64,000 bases of DNA from Halorarius litoreus (GCF_024362405.1 NZ_CP101454.1:1302001-1366000), one strand, 5' to 3'; counted from the stretch's first letter, positions 8,480 to 17,163 are shown. Numbers and translations: made by a program. The notes: generated by a model not told the origin, from the sequence alone.

Positions 8480-8947
8480 TCAGCCTCTGACGGCCTGGAC
8501 GAACGCCTGCAGGTAGGTCAGCGTGAGCCCGAACAGCGTGCCGAGCGCGAACGTGTAGACGGCGGTGTCGACGACGCCGGTGAAGTGGAGGTAGCTGACC
8601 GCGACGGCGAGACCGAGGACGCCGAGGCCGGCGGCGGCGAGGAACCGCTGGCGGTACTGGATGCGGAGGGTACCGGTCGCAGCCGCCTGTTGCTCGACGG
8701 CCGCCAGCAGCCGCTCGACCGCTTCGTCGTCGATTTCGTCCGGGGCGGGGTCGCCACGAGGCCGTTCGCTACGCTGCGCCGAACCCCCACCGCGGAGCAG
8801 GTCTCCGTTCCCGTTCGCCGCGTCGCCCTCGTCGGTCGCCGCCCCAGAGTCGACGCCCGCGTGGGTGTCCATCGAGTGGACGATGAGTTCGTCCTGCGTG
8901 TCGAACGTCGCTCCACAGCGGCTACACTCGGCCCCCTCGCCGTCCAT
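8480..8947 (-). CDS. Zinc-finger membrane protein (C2H2 finger plus two transmembrane helices)
   Basis: This is a 155-residue protein. The N-terminus is a single C2H2-type finger with Cys8, Cys11, His24 and His29 and the usual F/L core (ATFDTQDEL). A low-complexity linker follows, then a helix (DDEAVERLLAAVEQQAAATGT) and two hydrophobic segments at about residues 106-124 and 131-150. Topology suggests a finger in the cytoplasm tethered to the membrane. I do not recognise a function. The linker sequence overlaps a small DNA hairpin at 8764-8784. Confidence 0.65.
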   Translation of the reverse strand: MDGEGAECSRCGATFDTQDELIVHSMDTHAGVDSGAATDEGDAANGNGDLLRGGGSAQRSERPRGDPAPDEIDDEAVERLLAAVEQQAAATGTLRIQYRQRFLAAAGLGVLGLAVAVSYLHFTGVVDTAVYTFALGTLFGLTLTYLQAFVQAVRG

Positions 8948-8995
8948 GTCACTCCTATTCAGTCCCCCACGAAGAACGTTCGGACGCTCAGGCCC

Positions 8996-10024
8996 TCACT
9001 CGAACGTTTCCCGGAGGTCCGCGACGATGGCGTCGACCGCTTCGTGGGCGCGGTCGATGGAGACCGGCGGCGCGAGCATCGAGATGAAGCCGTGGATGAC
9101 GTCGTCGTAGTTGCGGTGGGTGACGTCGACCCCCGCGTCACGGAGGACCCGTGCGTAGGCCGCTCCCTCGTCACGCAGCGGGTCGAACCCTGCCGTCACG
9201 ACGGTCGCCGGCGGGAGATTGCCGTGGCGCTTGGCCTCCATCGGGAACGCGTAGGGGTTGAGTTCGTGGAGGTCGCTCCCGAAGTAGCAGTCGAAGAACC
9301 AGAGGATGTCCTCCTCGACCAGGAAGTAGCCCTCGCTGTTCTCTTCCCACGAGTCGTAGTCGCGCTTGGCGTCGACCGCCGGATAGACGAGTACCTGCCG
9401 GTCGATGCTCGGACTTCCGTCGGACTCGCGCTGCTCGTCCGACGACGTTCGGCTCGCGCCGCTCGCCTCACCGTCGTCCCGGTCGCGGGCCATGAGCGAG
9501 ACGACCGCCGCGAGGGTGCCGCCGGCGCTGTCGCCCATCACGGCGAGCTGGCCGTCGGCGTCGAACTCCTCGGGGTTCTCCGCGACGTGCGTGACGGCGG
9601 CGTAGGCGTCCTCGACCGCCGCCGGGAACGGGTTCTCCGGGGCGCGGCGGTAGTCGACGGCGACGACGTTGACGTTCGCCTTCGCACAGACGTGTCGACA
9701 GACCACGTCGTGGCTGTCGAGGTCGCCGATGACGAACCCGCCGCCGTGGAAGAAGACGACCGTCGGAAACGGCCCCTCGTCGGCCCCACCTGGCCGATAG
9801 TGCCGGACGGGGACGGCCTCCCGCTGCTCCCCCGCCTCGGGAACGTAGCCCGGCACCGTCAGGTCGTGGGTTCGGTCGACCTCGGGCTCGTCGGCGTCGG
9901 CGGTGAACTGGCCGAAGATGTCGCGGGCGCCGCGAGCGCCGAACTGCTTCAGCGGGAGGGCATCGAGCGCCGCGATCTGTTCGAGGACGACCTGGACCTC
10001 CGGGTGGGGCTCGTCGGCTCGCAT
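8996..10024 (-). CDS. Alpha/beta-hydrolase, HSL-type carboxylesterase
   Basis: The 342-residue enzyme belongs to the hormone-sensitive-lipase family. The oxyanion motif HGGGF is near residue 94 and the nucleophile elbow is GDSAGG near residue 167. The acid is in 'GFDPLRDEG' and the terminal His is in 'VIHGFISM'. It probably hydrolyses short-chain esters in the cytosol. Between the nucleophile elbow and 'IDRQVLVYP' is an unusual low-complexity insert of about 20 residues (S, D, E, R), residues about 183-204. It is encoded by DNA containing an 8-bp-arm hairpin. A leading 'MRADEPHPEVQ' gives the canonical start. Confidence 0.85.
   Translation of the reverse strand: MRADEPHPEVQVVLEQIAALDALPLKQFGARGARDIFGQFTADADEPEVDRTHDLTVPGYVPEAGEQREAVPVRHYRPGGADEGPFPTVVFFHGGGFVIGDLDSHDVVCRHVCAKANVNVVAVDYRRAPENPFPAAVEDAYAAVTHVAENPEEFDADGQLAVMGDSAGGTLAAVVSLMARDRDDGEASGASRTSSDEQRESDGSPSIDRQVLVYPAVDAKRDYDSWEENSEGYFLVEEDILWFFDCYFGSDLHELNPYAFPMEAKRHGNLPPATVVTAGFDPLRDEGAAYARVLRDAGVDVTHRNYDDVIHGFISMLAPPVSIDRAHEAVDAIVADLRETFE
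9418..9444. repeat. Hairpin element inside the esterase gene (8-bp arms, 11-nt loop)
   Basis: Arms cgtcggac (9418-9425) and gtccgacg (9437-9444) are perfect reverse complements. They enclose an 11-nt loop that reads GAGCAGCGCGA on the minus strand. The loop matches the consensus of other hairpins at 38.9, 48.0 and 57.9 kb. It falls in a low-complexity insertion of the esterase (codons about 194-202), as if a small palindromic element had inserted in frame. Confidence 0.5.
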
Positions 10025-10136
10025 ACGCGGGGATACGCTGGCGCGTCCATAAGCGCGGGGTCCGCGGCAGGTGTCCCCCGGCGTTCGGAGATAGTTCTAT
10101 GGTAACACAGGTCAAAGGAGTAGCCGGAGGGAGACC

Positions 10137-10445
10137 ATGCACCCGAACGACTCGGAGATGCTCGTCCGAAAGGCACAGGTCGAACGCCCGGAGTTCACGA
10201 CGGAACGGCTCGCGGTCGGCCCGCCGCGCGCAGTCGACCTGATACGCGAGGCGGTCGAGGGCGTCTCGACGACCGAGACCGAGACCGGAATCACGGTTCG
10301 GACCCGCCGCGGGATGCTCCTCGCCATCGTCACCGCTGTCGACGGTGAGCACGCCGACCTGCACTATCGGACCGCCCCAGCGTCGGAGCCCGCGACCCTC
10401 AAGGCGCGACGGCTCTGGAAGGCGCTGAGGCCGTACGCCGAGTGA
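10137..10445 (+). CDS. Hypothetical haloarchaeal protein
   Basis: The 102-residue cytosolic protein has no recognised motif. The middle section (VSTTETETGITVRTRRGMLLAIVTAV) suggests a beta-strand pair and the C-terminus a basic helix. The stop is separated by one base from the convergent ABC permease. Codon use is like its neighbours. Possibly a small nucleic-acid-binding or regulatory protein, but that is a guess. Confidence 0.5.
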   Translation: MHPNDSEMLVRKAQVERPEFTTERLAVGPPRAVDLIREAVEGVSTTETETGITVRTRRGMLLAIVTAVDGEHADLHYRTAPASEPATLKARRLWKALRPYAE

Positions 10446-10446
10446 G

Positions 10447-11934
10447 TCAGTCCGCGCGGCGGGCGAACCATCTCGCGAGCCCTGCGAGCGCGAGCAGGTG
10501 CGCTACGAGGCCAGCGACGAGGAACAGGGGCCACGTCGGGTCGCCTGCCTGTGCCGCGACGAGCGCCTTGACCGGCCAGTAGGCGGGGAACACCCCGAGG
10601 AGCAACTGGACGGGCTCTGGGAGGACGACGAGCGCGAGCACGGGGCCGAGGACCACGAGGTTGAGGAGCTTGCCGAGCGCGAGCCCCTCGATCGTGTTGG
10701 CCGCGAGCGTGCCGAACGCGAGCGCGATGACCGGCGCACCGAGCGCGGCGACCGCGACCGTCCCGACGAGCACCGCGGGCGAGACGGGGACGAGCCCGAC
10801 GACGACGAGCGCGGGGAGCGTCGCGGCGAACGCCAGCACGTAGGCGGTCGCCGCGCGGTAGCCGAGATAGCCGCGCGCCGACAGTGGACTGGTCCGGTAC
10901 GCCGTGAGCACGCCCTGCTCGCGGTCTTCGAGGACGAACATGCCGACGACGAAGCCGTATATCGAGGGGCCGAGCACCGCGAGCCCACCCACCAGCAGCG
11001 GGTAGTACGGGGGGAGCGCGACCAGCGGTCGGGCGAGCGCCGCGACGGTCGGCGCGCCGACCCGGACGAAGACGGCGAGCACGAGTGGACCGGCGGCCGC
11101 CACAACGAGCATCGGGTCGCGGAGCCAGTTGCGGAGGTCCGCGAGCGCGAGGCCGACCGCGGGTGACCGCGCCGCGCCACGAGCGGTTCGAGCGGTCGCC
11201 GAGCGCGTCGCCCCGACGAGGTGGCGGCCGGGGTCGCCACCCCGGACGATGTGCCGCCGGAACGACCGGCGCGCCCACCTGTAGGCGACGCCGTTGGCGA
11301 CGAGGAGGTAGCCGACGCCGTAGGCGAGTTCCGCGAGCGTGAGCGGGCGGAAGCCGCCCTCGACGAGCACCAGTACGGGCTGGACCGGGAGGAGATAGAA
11401 CAGCGGGGTGTCGACGAGACCGACGTAGCCGAACAGCGGAAGGAACAGCACCGTCCCCCAGCCGACGGCAGCGATGAAGTAGGCGTTCACCGAGTCGAAC
11501 CGGGCGACCGCGACGAACCCCACGAGGACGAACAGCGACGACGCGAGCGCGACGCCAACGACGAGCACCCCGAGCCCCGGCACCGAGCCGTGACCGAGCA
11601 CCGCCACGAGCGTCGACGCGACCACGGCGAGCAGCGACAGGCTGCACACCTTCGAGAGCAGGTAGCCGCGGTCGCCGAGCGGCGTCGTCACCAGCGCGTC
11701 GAGCACCCCCTCGCCCTTCTCGAACAGCACCATCGCGGCGACGAAGTAGAACCCGAGGACGGTGGGGTCGGTGACGACGAGCAACACTGCCGCGTCGGTC
11801 CGAAGTTCTGGTGGGACGAGCCGCAGACCGAGCACGAACGCGACCGTGAGGACGGTGTAGACGAGATAAAACCCGTAGCGCCGCTGGAGCCGGACGTCCC
11901 ACCCCAGCATCGCGCTGAGGGCACTCCCGTTCAC
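10447..11934 (-). CDS. ABC-2-type exporter permease
   Basis: The 495-residue membrane protein has about 12 predicted helices arranged as two similar halves, each beginning with an amphipathic segment and a cytoplasmic loop. The halves carry 'KGEGVLDALVTTPLGDRGYLLSKV' and 'REQGVLTAYRTSPLSARGYLGYR', both matching the ABC-2 permease pattern after helix two. It starts with GTG whose bases overlap the TGA of the ATPase gene (GTGA), so translation is probably coupled. The protein pair resembles drug-export-type (fluoroquinolone) transporters; the substrate is unknown. Confidence 0.85.
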   Translation of the reverse strand: MNGSALSAMLGWDVRLQRRYGFYLVYTVLTVAFVLGLRLVPPELRTDAAVLLVVTDPTVLGFYFVAAMVLFEKGEGVLDALVTTPLGDRGYLLSKVCSLSLLAVVASTLVAVLGHGSVPGLGVLVVGVALASSLFVLVGFVAVARFDSVNAYFIAAVGWGTVLFLPLFGYVGLVDTPLFYLLPVQPVLVLVEGGFRPLTLAELAYGVGYLLVANGVAYRWARRSFRRHIVRGGDPGRHLVGATRSATARTARGAARSPAVGLALADLRNWLRDPMLVVAAAGPLVLAVFVRVGAPTVAALARPLVALPPYYPLLVGGLAVLGPSIYGFVVGMFVLEDREQGVLTAYRTSPLSARGYLGYRAATAYVLAFAATLPALVVVGLVPVSPAVLVGTVAVAALGAPVIALAFGTLAANTIEGLALGKLLNLVVLGPVLALVVLPEPVQLLLGVFPAYWPVKALVAAQAGDPTWPLFLVAGLVAHLLALAGLARWFARRAD

Positions 11935-12785
11935 GTGAGTGCAGCCCCCGTCACGGCGACGAACACGTCCTCCAGGGTGGCTTCCTCGGTGTGGATAGTC
12001 TCGACGCGCTCGGTCGCGAGCAGGTCGGTGAACTCGGGGGCGGTCCCGAGGTTCTCGACCGGAAACGTCCGGGTCTCGAGCCGGCCGTCGACGCGGTACT
12101 CGACACGAACCGTCGGCTCCCCGTGGTCGAGTTTGAGGGCTCGGGGCGTGTCGACGACCGGGAGCGAGCCGTCGACGATGAACCCCACGCGGTCACAGAG
12201 CCGGTCGGCGACGGTCATGTCGTGGGTCGTGAGGAACACGGTCCGGCCGGCCCCACGGAGGGCCTCGACGAGCGTCATCACCGAGCGGGCGTTCGTCGGG
12301 TCGATGCCCGCGGTGGGTTCGTCCAGCACGACGAGGTCGGGGTCGTGGAGCAGCGCCCGGACGACGTTCAGCCGCATCCGCATCCCCTTCGAGTAGGTGG
12401 CGACGCGGCGGTCGGCGGCGTCCGCGATGCCGACCCGTTCGAGCAGGTCGTCGGGGTCGCGCTCCCAGCCGCCGTGGAGTGAGGCGAACAGGTCGAGGTT
12501 CTCCCGCCCGGTGAGTTTGCCGTAGAGGTTGGGCGTCTCCGCGGCGACGCCGACGTGGTCGTACAGGTCGCGGCCCCACTCGTGGAGATCGCGGTCGAGC
12601 ACCTGCACCTCGCCGGTGTAGTCGTCGAGCAGGCCGACGAGTACCTTCTGAGCCGTCGTCTTGCCCGCGCCGCTCGGCCCGAGGAAGCCGAACACCTCGC
12701 CGGCCTCAACGTCGAACTCGAGCCCGCGGAGGGCGGGGTCGGTCGCTCCGGCGTAGGTGTACGAGAGGTCCCGGACGCGAATCAT
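11931..12785 (-). CDS. ABC transporter ATP-binding protein (DRA/CcmA type exporter)
   Basis: The 284-residue ATPase has Walker A GPSGAGKTT at residues 36-44 and a Q-loop around 'AAETPNLYGKLTGREN'. The signature appears as YSKGMRMRL and Walker B as VVLDEPTAGID, with the switch His in 'LTTHDM'. The C-terminal 65 residues resemble the extra domain of drug-resistance-type ATPases. It is first in a two-gene operon with the permease (4-base overlap). Substrate not predictable. Confidence 0.9.
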   Translation of the reverse strand: MIRVRDLSYTYAGATDPALRGLEFDVEAGEVFGFLGPSGAGKTTAQKVLVGLLDDYTGEVQVLDRDLHEWGRDLYDHVGVAAETPNLYGKLTGRENLDLFASLHGGWERDPDDLLERVGIADAADRRVATYSKGMRMRLNVVRALLHDPDLVVLDEPTAGIDPTNARSVMTLVEALRGAGRTVFLTTHDMTVADRLCDRVGFIVDGSLPVVDTPRALKLDHGEPTVRVEYRVDGRLETRTFPVENLGTAPEFTDLLATERVETIHTEEATLEDVFVAVTGAALT

Positions 12786-12940
12786 ACCCGTTGACGGACG
12801 CGATGGACGGATAAGACTGCTGGCGAGGGGAGCGAAGTCGACCGACGGGGAACCCGAGCGGCGGCGCCGCGAGTACGTGACGAGTGCGAGGTTGACCGGA
12901 ACCGCACCCTTTCAAACCACCGCGTCCCCAACGCTCGGGC

Positions 12941-13573
12941 ATGTTGATAGCCTTCGACTTCGACGGGACGCTCTCCGATTCGGAGATGACCGTCCTGCTG
13001 GGTCGCCAGCGGGACGTCGACGACGAGATGGCCGCCATCACCGAGCGGGCGATGAACGACGAGATCGACTACGCCACCTCGCTGCGTGAGCGGGCCGCGC
13101 TGCTGGAGGGCCTCCCGGAGAAGAAGGCCGAGAAGGCGTGGGGACAGGTGAAACTCCGGCCGGGGAGCGCCGCGATCATCGACGCGCTCCGGCAGGCGGG
13201 CCACACCGTCGCCATTCTGACGGGAGGGTTCGATGCGGGCGTCGAGGCCGCGCTGGAGCGAGCAGGGACGACCGTCGACACCGTCGTCGCCAACCGCCTG
13301 CCCGTCGAGGACGGTGAACTCACCGGCGAGGTCGAGGGGCCGCTCATCGAGGGGACCAAAGACACCGAACTAGAGACGCTCGCGACGAACGAGGGTATCC
13401 CGATGGCAGAGACCGTCGCCATCGGCGACGGTGCGAACGACCTCCCGATGCTGCAGGTGGCGGGCCTCGCCGTCGGCTTCGCGCCCAAGCCCGCAGTCGA
13501 ACCGCACTGCGACACCGTCGTCGAGTCGATGGACGACCTCCTCGCGATGTTCGAGGAGCGGGACATCGTCTAG
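12941..13573 (+). CDS. serB: Phosphoserine phosphatase
   Basis: The 210-residue HAD-IB enzyme is compact as in archaea, with no ACT domain. Motif I is FDFDGTLSDSE (nucleophile Asp6, acid Asp8), motif II is ILTGGF, and the substrate region is 'EGTKDTELETL' with the conserved Lys. The metal motif is IGDGANDLPML. It should catalyse the last step of serine synthesis in the cytosol. A TATA-like 'ctttcaaac' lies about 31 bases before the ATG. The nearby genes are unrelated. Confidence 0.85.
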   Translation: MLIAFDFDGTLSDSEMTVLLGRQRDVDDEMAAITERAMNDEIDYATSLRERAALLEGLPEKKAEKAWGQVKLRPGSAAIIDALRQAGHTVAILTGGFDAGVEAALERAGTTVDTVVANRLPVEDGELTGEVEGPLIEGTKDTELETLATNEGIPMAETVAIGDGANDLPMLQVAGLAVGFAPKPAVEPHCDTVVESMDDLLAMFEERDIV

Positions 13574-13609
13574 TAAATTCGACATTCGTCAGACGCCCGT
13601 CGCACGCGA

Positions 13610-13618
13610 GTTTTTCTC
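13610..13618 (+). terminator. Possible T-tract terminator after serB
   Basis: A run of five T ('gtttttctc') lies about 40 bases after the serB stop. Oligo-T runs end transcripts in many archaea. Nothing else supports it. Confidence 0.25.
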
Positions 13619-13645
13619 ACTCCAGTCGAAACAGAGGGGTTGTAG

Positions 13646-13870
13646 ATGAGTGTCGTGACACGCCCCGTGGAGTGGCTCGGTAGCGTCGTCGGCAAGTACC
13701 CCTTCCGGGCGGCCGGCGGGCTCGCGGCCGTCGGTGGCTCGGCAGTGTCCTACTCGTCGGTCGGTGCGGGCGCGACGCTCGCGGACGTGCTGGCGTTCGT
13801 GACGGCGCACCCCGCGTACCCGGTCGCGGCCGTGGTCGGCCTGTTCGTCTTGCTGTTCTTCGACGGGTAG
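13646..13870 (+). CDS. Small membrane protein of unknown function
   Basis: The 74-residue protein has two hydrophobic segments (about residues 22-45 and 56-72) separated by a short polar stretch, and ends FFDG. No family recognised. The frame begins at an ATG 72 bases after serB and follows a short T-tract ('gtttttctc' at 13610-13618) that could end the serB transcript. Confidence 0.5.
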   Translation: MSVVTRPVEWLGSVVGKYPFRAAGGLAAVGGSAVSYSSVGAGATLADVLAFVTAHPAYPVAAVVGLFVLLFFDG

Positions 13871-13979
13871 GGGTGACGGCTTCGGGAGTTCGGTGCGACG
13901 GAGCGTCGGGTGACCGATGGGTCCCACACCGGACACACCACTCACGACCGAGGCGATAAATCAGAAACAGACGCGCGCC

Positions 13980-14543
13980 TCAGTTGCCGAGCAGGCCGAG
14001 TTCGTCGAGCCGGGAGACGATCTTGTCGACCGCTTCCTCGGCGTCCTTCGGCTTCTTGCCGCCGGTGATGACGAGTTTGCCCGAGCCGAACAGCAGCGCG
14101 ACGACGTCCGGGTCGTCGAGCCGGTAGACGAGGCCCGGGAACTGCTCCGGCTCGTACTCGATGTTCTCCAGCCCGAGGCCGATGGCGATGGCGTTGAGGT
14201 TGAGGTTGCGCCCGAGGTCAGCCGACGTAACGATGTTCTGTACGATGATCTCGGGGTCCTCCTCGACCTCGATGTTGAGGTCGCGGAGCTTGTCGAAGAC
14301 AATGCGCAGCGACTCGTGGACGTCGTCGGTCGACTTCGCACCGGTACAGACGATCTTCCCGGAGCGGAAGATGAGCGCCGCCGACTTCGGCTCCTGGGTG
14401 CGGTAGACGAGGCCCGGGAACTGCTCCGGGTCGTAGTCCGCACCTTCCAGGTCCATCGCCACGCTCTGCAGGTCGAGTTCCTGTCCGATGCCCGTCGACG
14501 CGACCACGTTCTCGATGTTGATAGTCTCCTTCGGGTCGTCCAT
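13980..14543 (-). CDS. tbp: TATA-box-binding protein
   Basis: The 187-residue general transcription factor consists of two direct repeats (about residues 8-95 and 99-185), each with the saddle motif PEQFPGLVYR and the strand SGK[IL]V. The phenylalanine-containing intercalating loops are present (ALIFRSGK, ALLFGSGK). It recruits TFB and RNA polymerase. Haloarchaea often have several TBP genes; this one is standard in length with a conserved N-terminus, so it may be the main TBP. It has its own strong TATA promoter. Confidence 0.97.
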   Translation of the reverse strand: MDDPKETINIENVVASTGIGQELDLQSVAMDLEGADYDPEQFPGLVYRTQEPKSAALIFRSGKIVCTGAKSTDDVHESLRIVFDKLRDLNIEVEEDPEIIVQNIVTSADLGRNLNLNAIAIGLGLENIEYEPEQFPGLVYRLDDPDVVALLFGSGKLVITGGKKPKDAEEAVDKIVSRLDELGLLGN

Positions 14544-14561
14544 TGTTCGGTTTAAGCCACG

Positions 14562-14580
14562 TATTTAAGGTTTATAAAGG
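14562..14580 (-). promoter_or_regulatory. Promoter of tbp with tandem AT-rich elements
   Basis: On the minus strand CCTTTATAAACC (14570-14580) centres about 31 bases before the ATG, right for a leaderless start. A second AT-rich element (TTAAATACG) follows immediately and a third (GCTTAAAC) lies closer to the ATG. The extra elements could allow TBP to bind downstream of its own start site. The autoregulation idea is inference only. Confidence 0.5.
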
Positions 14581-14704
14581 TACGTATCGGGACTTGACAG
14601 GTCGCCTCGCGGACCACTCTCGTCGGGGTTTATGAGGGATTCGGGCGCTCTCGCGGCGGGCGGCCTATCGCCGGGTTGATTGTCGGCGGCCGCCGACCGC
14701 AGGT

Positions 14705-15706
14705 GTGTATCTGCTGGAACTCGCCGGCGACGACGACGCCTTCGCCCGGTGTGAGGCGGCGAGTGCGTGCTCGGCCGTCGAGCCGCTGGCGCCGGGGCTC
14801 GCCACCGCGAGAGGCGTCACCGAGCGCGTCCGGGGGCTGGCGTTCACGCACGCCGCGTCGCGACTCGTCGGCACCTGCGAGCCGACGGTCGCGGACGCGC
14901 GGACGCTCCTCGAGGCGGCCACGGTCGACCTCCAGGGCACCGTGGCGGTTCGCGCCCGCGATGTCCGGTCGCTCACGGGCGTCTCGACCAGCGCCGCGGA
15001 GCGCGAACTCGGCGGTGTGCTCACCGACCGGGGCTACGCCGTCGACCTCGACGACCCCGACAACGAACTCCGGGTGCTGTTCTCCGATGACTGCTGTGCG
15101 GTCGGCTGGCTCGCCGTCGAATCGGTCCGGGACTTCGGGGACCGCGCGCCGACGGACAAGCCGTTCTTCCAGCCGGGGTCGATGGACCCGCTTCTCGCCC
15201 GCGCCATCGCGAACATCGCCGGTGCCCGCCCCGGCGCCCGGGTCGTCGACCCGATGTGCGGGACGGGGGGCGTCCTCGTCGAGGCCGGCCTCGTCGGCGC
15301 GGACGTGGTGGGCAACGACGCGCAGTGGAAGATGACGAACGGCGCCCGACAGAACCTCCAGCACTACCTCGCCGAGGCACCGCCCGCCGGGCCGGTGGCC
15401 GACCCCGGCGAGTTCGCGGTCGTACGCGGCGACGCCACCCGGCTCGGGCTCGCAGACGGAAGCGCCGACGCCGTGGTGTTCGACGCGCCGTACGGCCGAC
15501 AGTCGAAAATCGCGAACCAGTCGCTCGACGCGCTCGTCGCGGACGCGCTCGCCGAGGCCAGGCGAATCGCCCCGCGTGCGGTCGTTGTCGGGGACCGGTC
15601 GTGGGCCGACGCCGCCGAGGCCGCCGGCTGGCGCGTCGATTCGACGTTCACGCGGCGCGTCCACGGCTCGCTCGACCGGCACGTGCTGGTACTCGTCGGC
15701 GTCTAG
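14705..15706 (+). CDS. trmG10: tRNA (guanine(10)-N2)-dimethyltransferase
   Basis: The 333-residue enzyme has an N-terminal THUMP domain (about residues 45-150) and a C-terminal Rossmann methyltransferase with 'VDPMCGTGGVLVEAGL' (motif I). The catalytic motif IV is DAPYG, the archaeal variant of the N2-G methyltransferase motif. It should dimethylate G10 in tRNA to stabilise the D-arm. It starts with GTG and no upstream in-frame ATG exists. A TATA-like 'gtttatgag' about 75 bases upstream would leave a leader. Confidence 0.9.
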   Translation: MYLLELAGDDDAFARCEAASACSAVEPLAPGLATARGVTERVRGLAFTHAASRLVGTCEPTVADARTLLEAATVDLQGTVAVRARDVRSLTGVSTSAAERELGGVLTDRGYAVDLDDPDNELRVLFSDDCCAVGWLAVESVRDFGDRAPTDKPFFQPGSMDPLLARAIANIAGARPGARVVDPMCGTGGVLVEAGLVGADVVGNDAQWKMTNGARQNLQHYLAEAPPAGPVADPGEFAVVRGDATRLGLADGSADAVVFDAPYGRQSKIANQSLDALVADALAEARRIAPRAVVVGDRSWADAAEAAGWRVDSTFTRRVHGSLDRHVLVLVGV

Positions 15707-15757
15707 CCGGCGTCTAGCCACCAACTTTTATCCGCGAGTTTGCCGACAGCGTCCGGT

Positions 15758-16306
15758 ATGTCCAGTGCGTGGTCCCGACGGTCGGTGCTCGCAGCGACAG
15801 GCGCAGTCGGCGCGGCCGCGCTCGTCCCCACGGCGTCGGCCCGCTACACGACCCGGATGGTGATTCCGAGCGCGGACGGCTTCACGGGCGACGAGGACCT
15901 CGTGGGCTACTTCGTCCACCTCGGGAGCACCACCGACGTATCGACGGACCCGGCGGACGTCGACGGCTGTGGCTTCGAGAACTGGTCACCGACGGACCTC
16001 TCGGCGTTCGACGGCCGACTGCTCGACCGCCTCGACGAGGACCACCGCGAGACGGAGATGACGGTCCACGTCGCAGGGGACGCCGAGGTCGACACCGGGA
16101 CGCTGTGGATTATCAACGGGACCGTGGAGTGCCCGGACGGACAGGTCGGTCTCGAAGTGGAGCAGGTCGGCGCGAGCGTGCCGGTCTCGACCGCCGAGTC
16201 GACTCCGTCGAGCGCCATCGGCCCCGGCTTCGGCCCGCTGGCGGCCGTGGGTGGGCTGCTGGCCGGAGTGGCGGCGCTGGCCCGACGCCACAGGAGCGGC
16301 GAGTAA
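15758..16306 (+). CDS. Tat-exported surface protein with PGF-CTERM-like tail
   Basis: The 182-residue protein has a twin-arginine signal (SRRSVLAATG, cleavage probably after TASA near residue 27). The mature part is an acidic beta-rich domain with one Cys and 'LWIINGTVECPDGQVGL'. The C-terminus has a T/S linker, the motif GPGFGP, a hydrophobic helix (LAAVGGLLAGVAALA) and RRHRSGE. That is the PGF-CTERM organisation recognised by archaeosortase A, so it is probably processed and lipid-anchored at the surface. Start is the ATG at 15758; a TTG six codons upstream is less likely. Function unknown. Confidence 0.75.
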   Translation: MSSAWSRRSVLAATGAVGAAALVPTASARYTTRMVIPSADGFTGDEDLVGYFVHLGSTTDVSTDPADVDGCGFENWSPTDLSAFDGRLLDRLDEDHRETEMTVHVAGDAEVDTGTLWIINGTVECPDGQVGLEVEQVGASVPVSTAESTPSSAIGPGFGPLAAVGGLLAGVAALARRHRSGE

Positions 16307-16355
16307 CGCGGAGCGACAGGCGTTTCCTTCTCGACGGGGTAGGACGAACAATCAG

Positions 16356-17126
16356 ATGCCACGCAAGGACGAGTACTACAACCGCGCGAAACAGGAGGGG
16401 TATCGCTCGCGGTCGGCGTACAAGCTCAAGCAGTTGAACGAGGACGCGGGGCTCATCCAGCCCGGCGACACGGTCGTCGACCTCGGGGCCGCCCCGGGCG
16501 GATGGCTACAGGTCGCCGCCGAACTCGCGGGGGAGGAGGGCACCGTCGTCGGCGTCGACCTCCAGCGCATCAAACCCATCAGCCGAGGGGGTGCGTCCGT
16601 CGAGACCATCAAGGGCGACATGACCGACGAGGAGACGCGCGCCGAACTCGTCGAGCTGGTGGGCGAAGCGGACGTCGTCATCTCGGACATGGCGCCGAAC
16701 ATGACCGGTGAGTACAACCTCGACCACGCCCGCTCGGTGTATCTCGCGCGGATGGCGTTCGAGACGGCGCTCGAACTCCTGGGACCCGAAGGCGACTTCG
16801 TCGCGAAGGTGTTCGAGGGACCGGACACCGACGACCTCCGGGCGGATATCGACCGCGAGTTCGAGTACGTGCGGACGGTCCACCCGAAGGCCTCGCGTGA
16901 CGCCTCCTCCGAACTGTATCTCGTCGCGAAGAACCACCTCACTGCACCCGTCCGCGAGGGCGACGAACTGGAGGTCACGATCGAGGACGTCGGGCGAGAA
17001 GGCGACGGCATCGCGAAGGTCGACGGCTTCACGCTGTTCGTTCCGGGGACCGAGGCGGGCGACACCGTCCGCGTACGGGTCGACGACGTGAAGCCACGGT
17101 TCGCATTCGCCGAGAAGCTGTCGTAG
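16356..17126 (+). CDS. rlmE: 23S rRNA (uridine-2'-O-)-methyltransferase RlmE/FtsJ with TRAM domain
   Basis: The 256-residue enzyme has an FtsJ Rossmann domain (residues 1-190). It carries 'YRSRSAYKL', the SAM motif DLGAAPGGW, 'ISDMAPNMTG' (catalytic Asp) and 'FVAKVFEG' (catalytic Lys), completing the K-D-K-E type site. A TRAM domain (about residues 193-256) for RNA binding ends the protein, the usual archaeal arrangement. The ATG at 16356 gives 'MPRKDEYY', the expected N-terminus. It should 2'-O-methylate a U in the ribosomal A-loop. Confidence 0.92.
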   Translation: MPRKDEYYNRAKQEGYRSRSAYKLKQLNEDAGLIQPGDTVVDLGAAPGGWLQVAAELAGEEGTVVGVDLQRIKPISRGGASVETIKGDMTDEETRAELVELVGEADVVISDMAPNMTGEYNLDHARSVYLARMAFETALELLGPEGDFVAKVFEGPDTDDLRADIDREFEYVRTVHPKASRDASSELYLVAKNHLTAPVREGDELEVTIEDVGREGDGIAKVDGFTLFVPGTEAGDTVRVRVDDVKPRFAFAEKLS

Positions 17127-17163
17127 CCGGAACACCTTTCTCTTGCCGCCGGGCAACAGGCGT

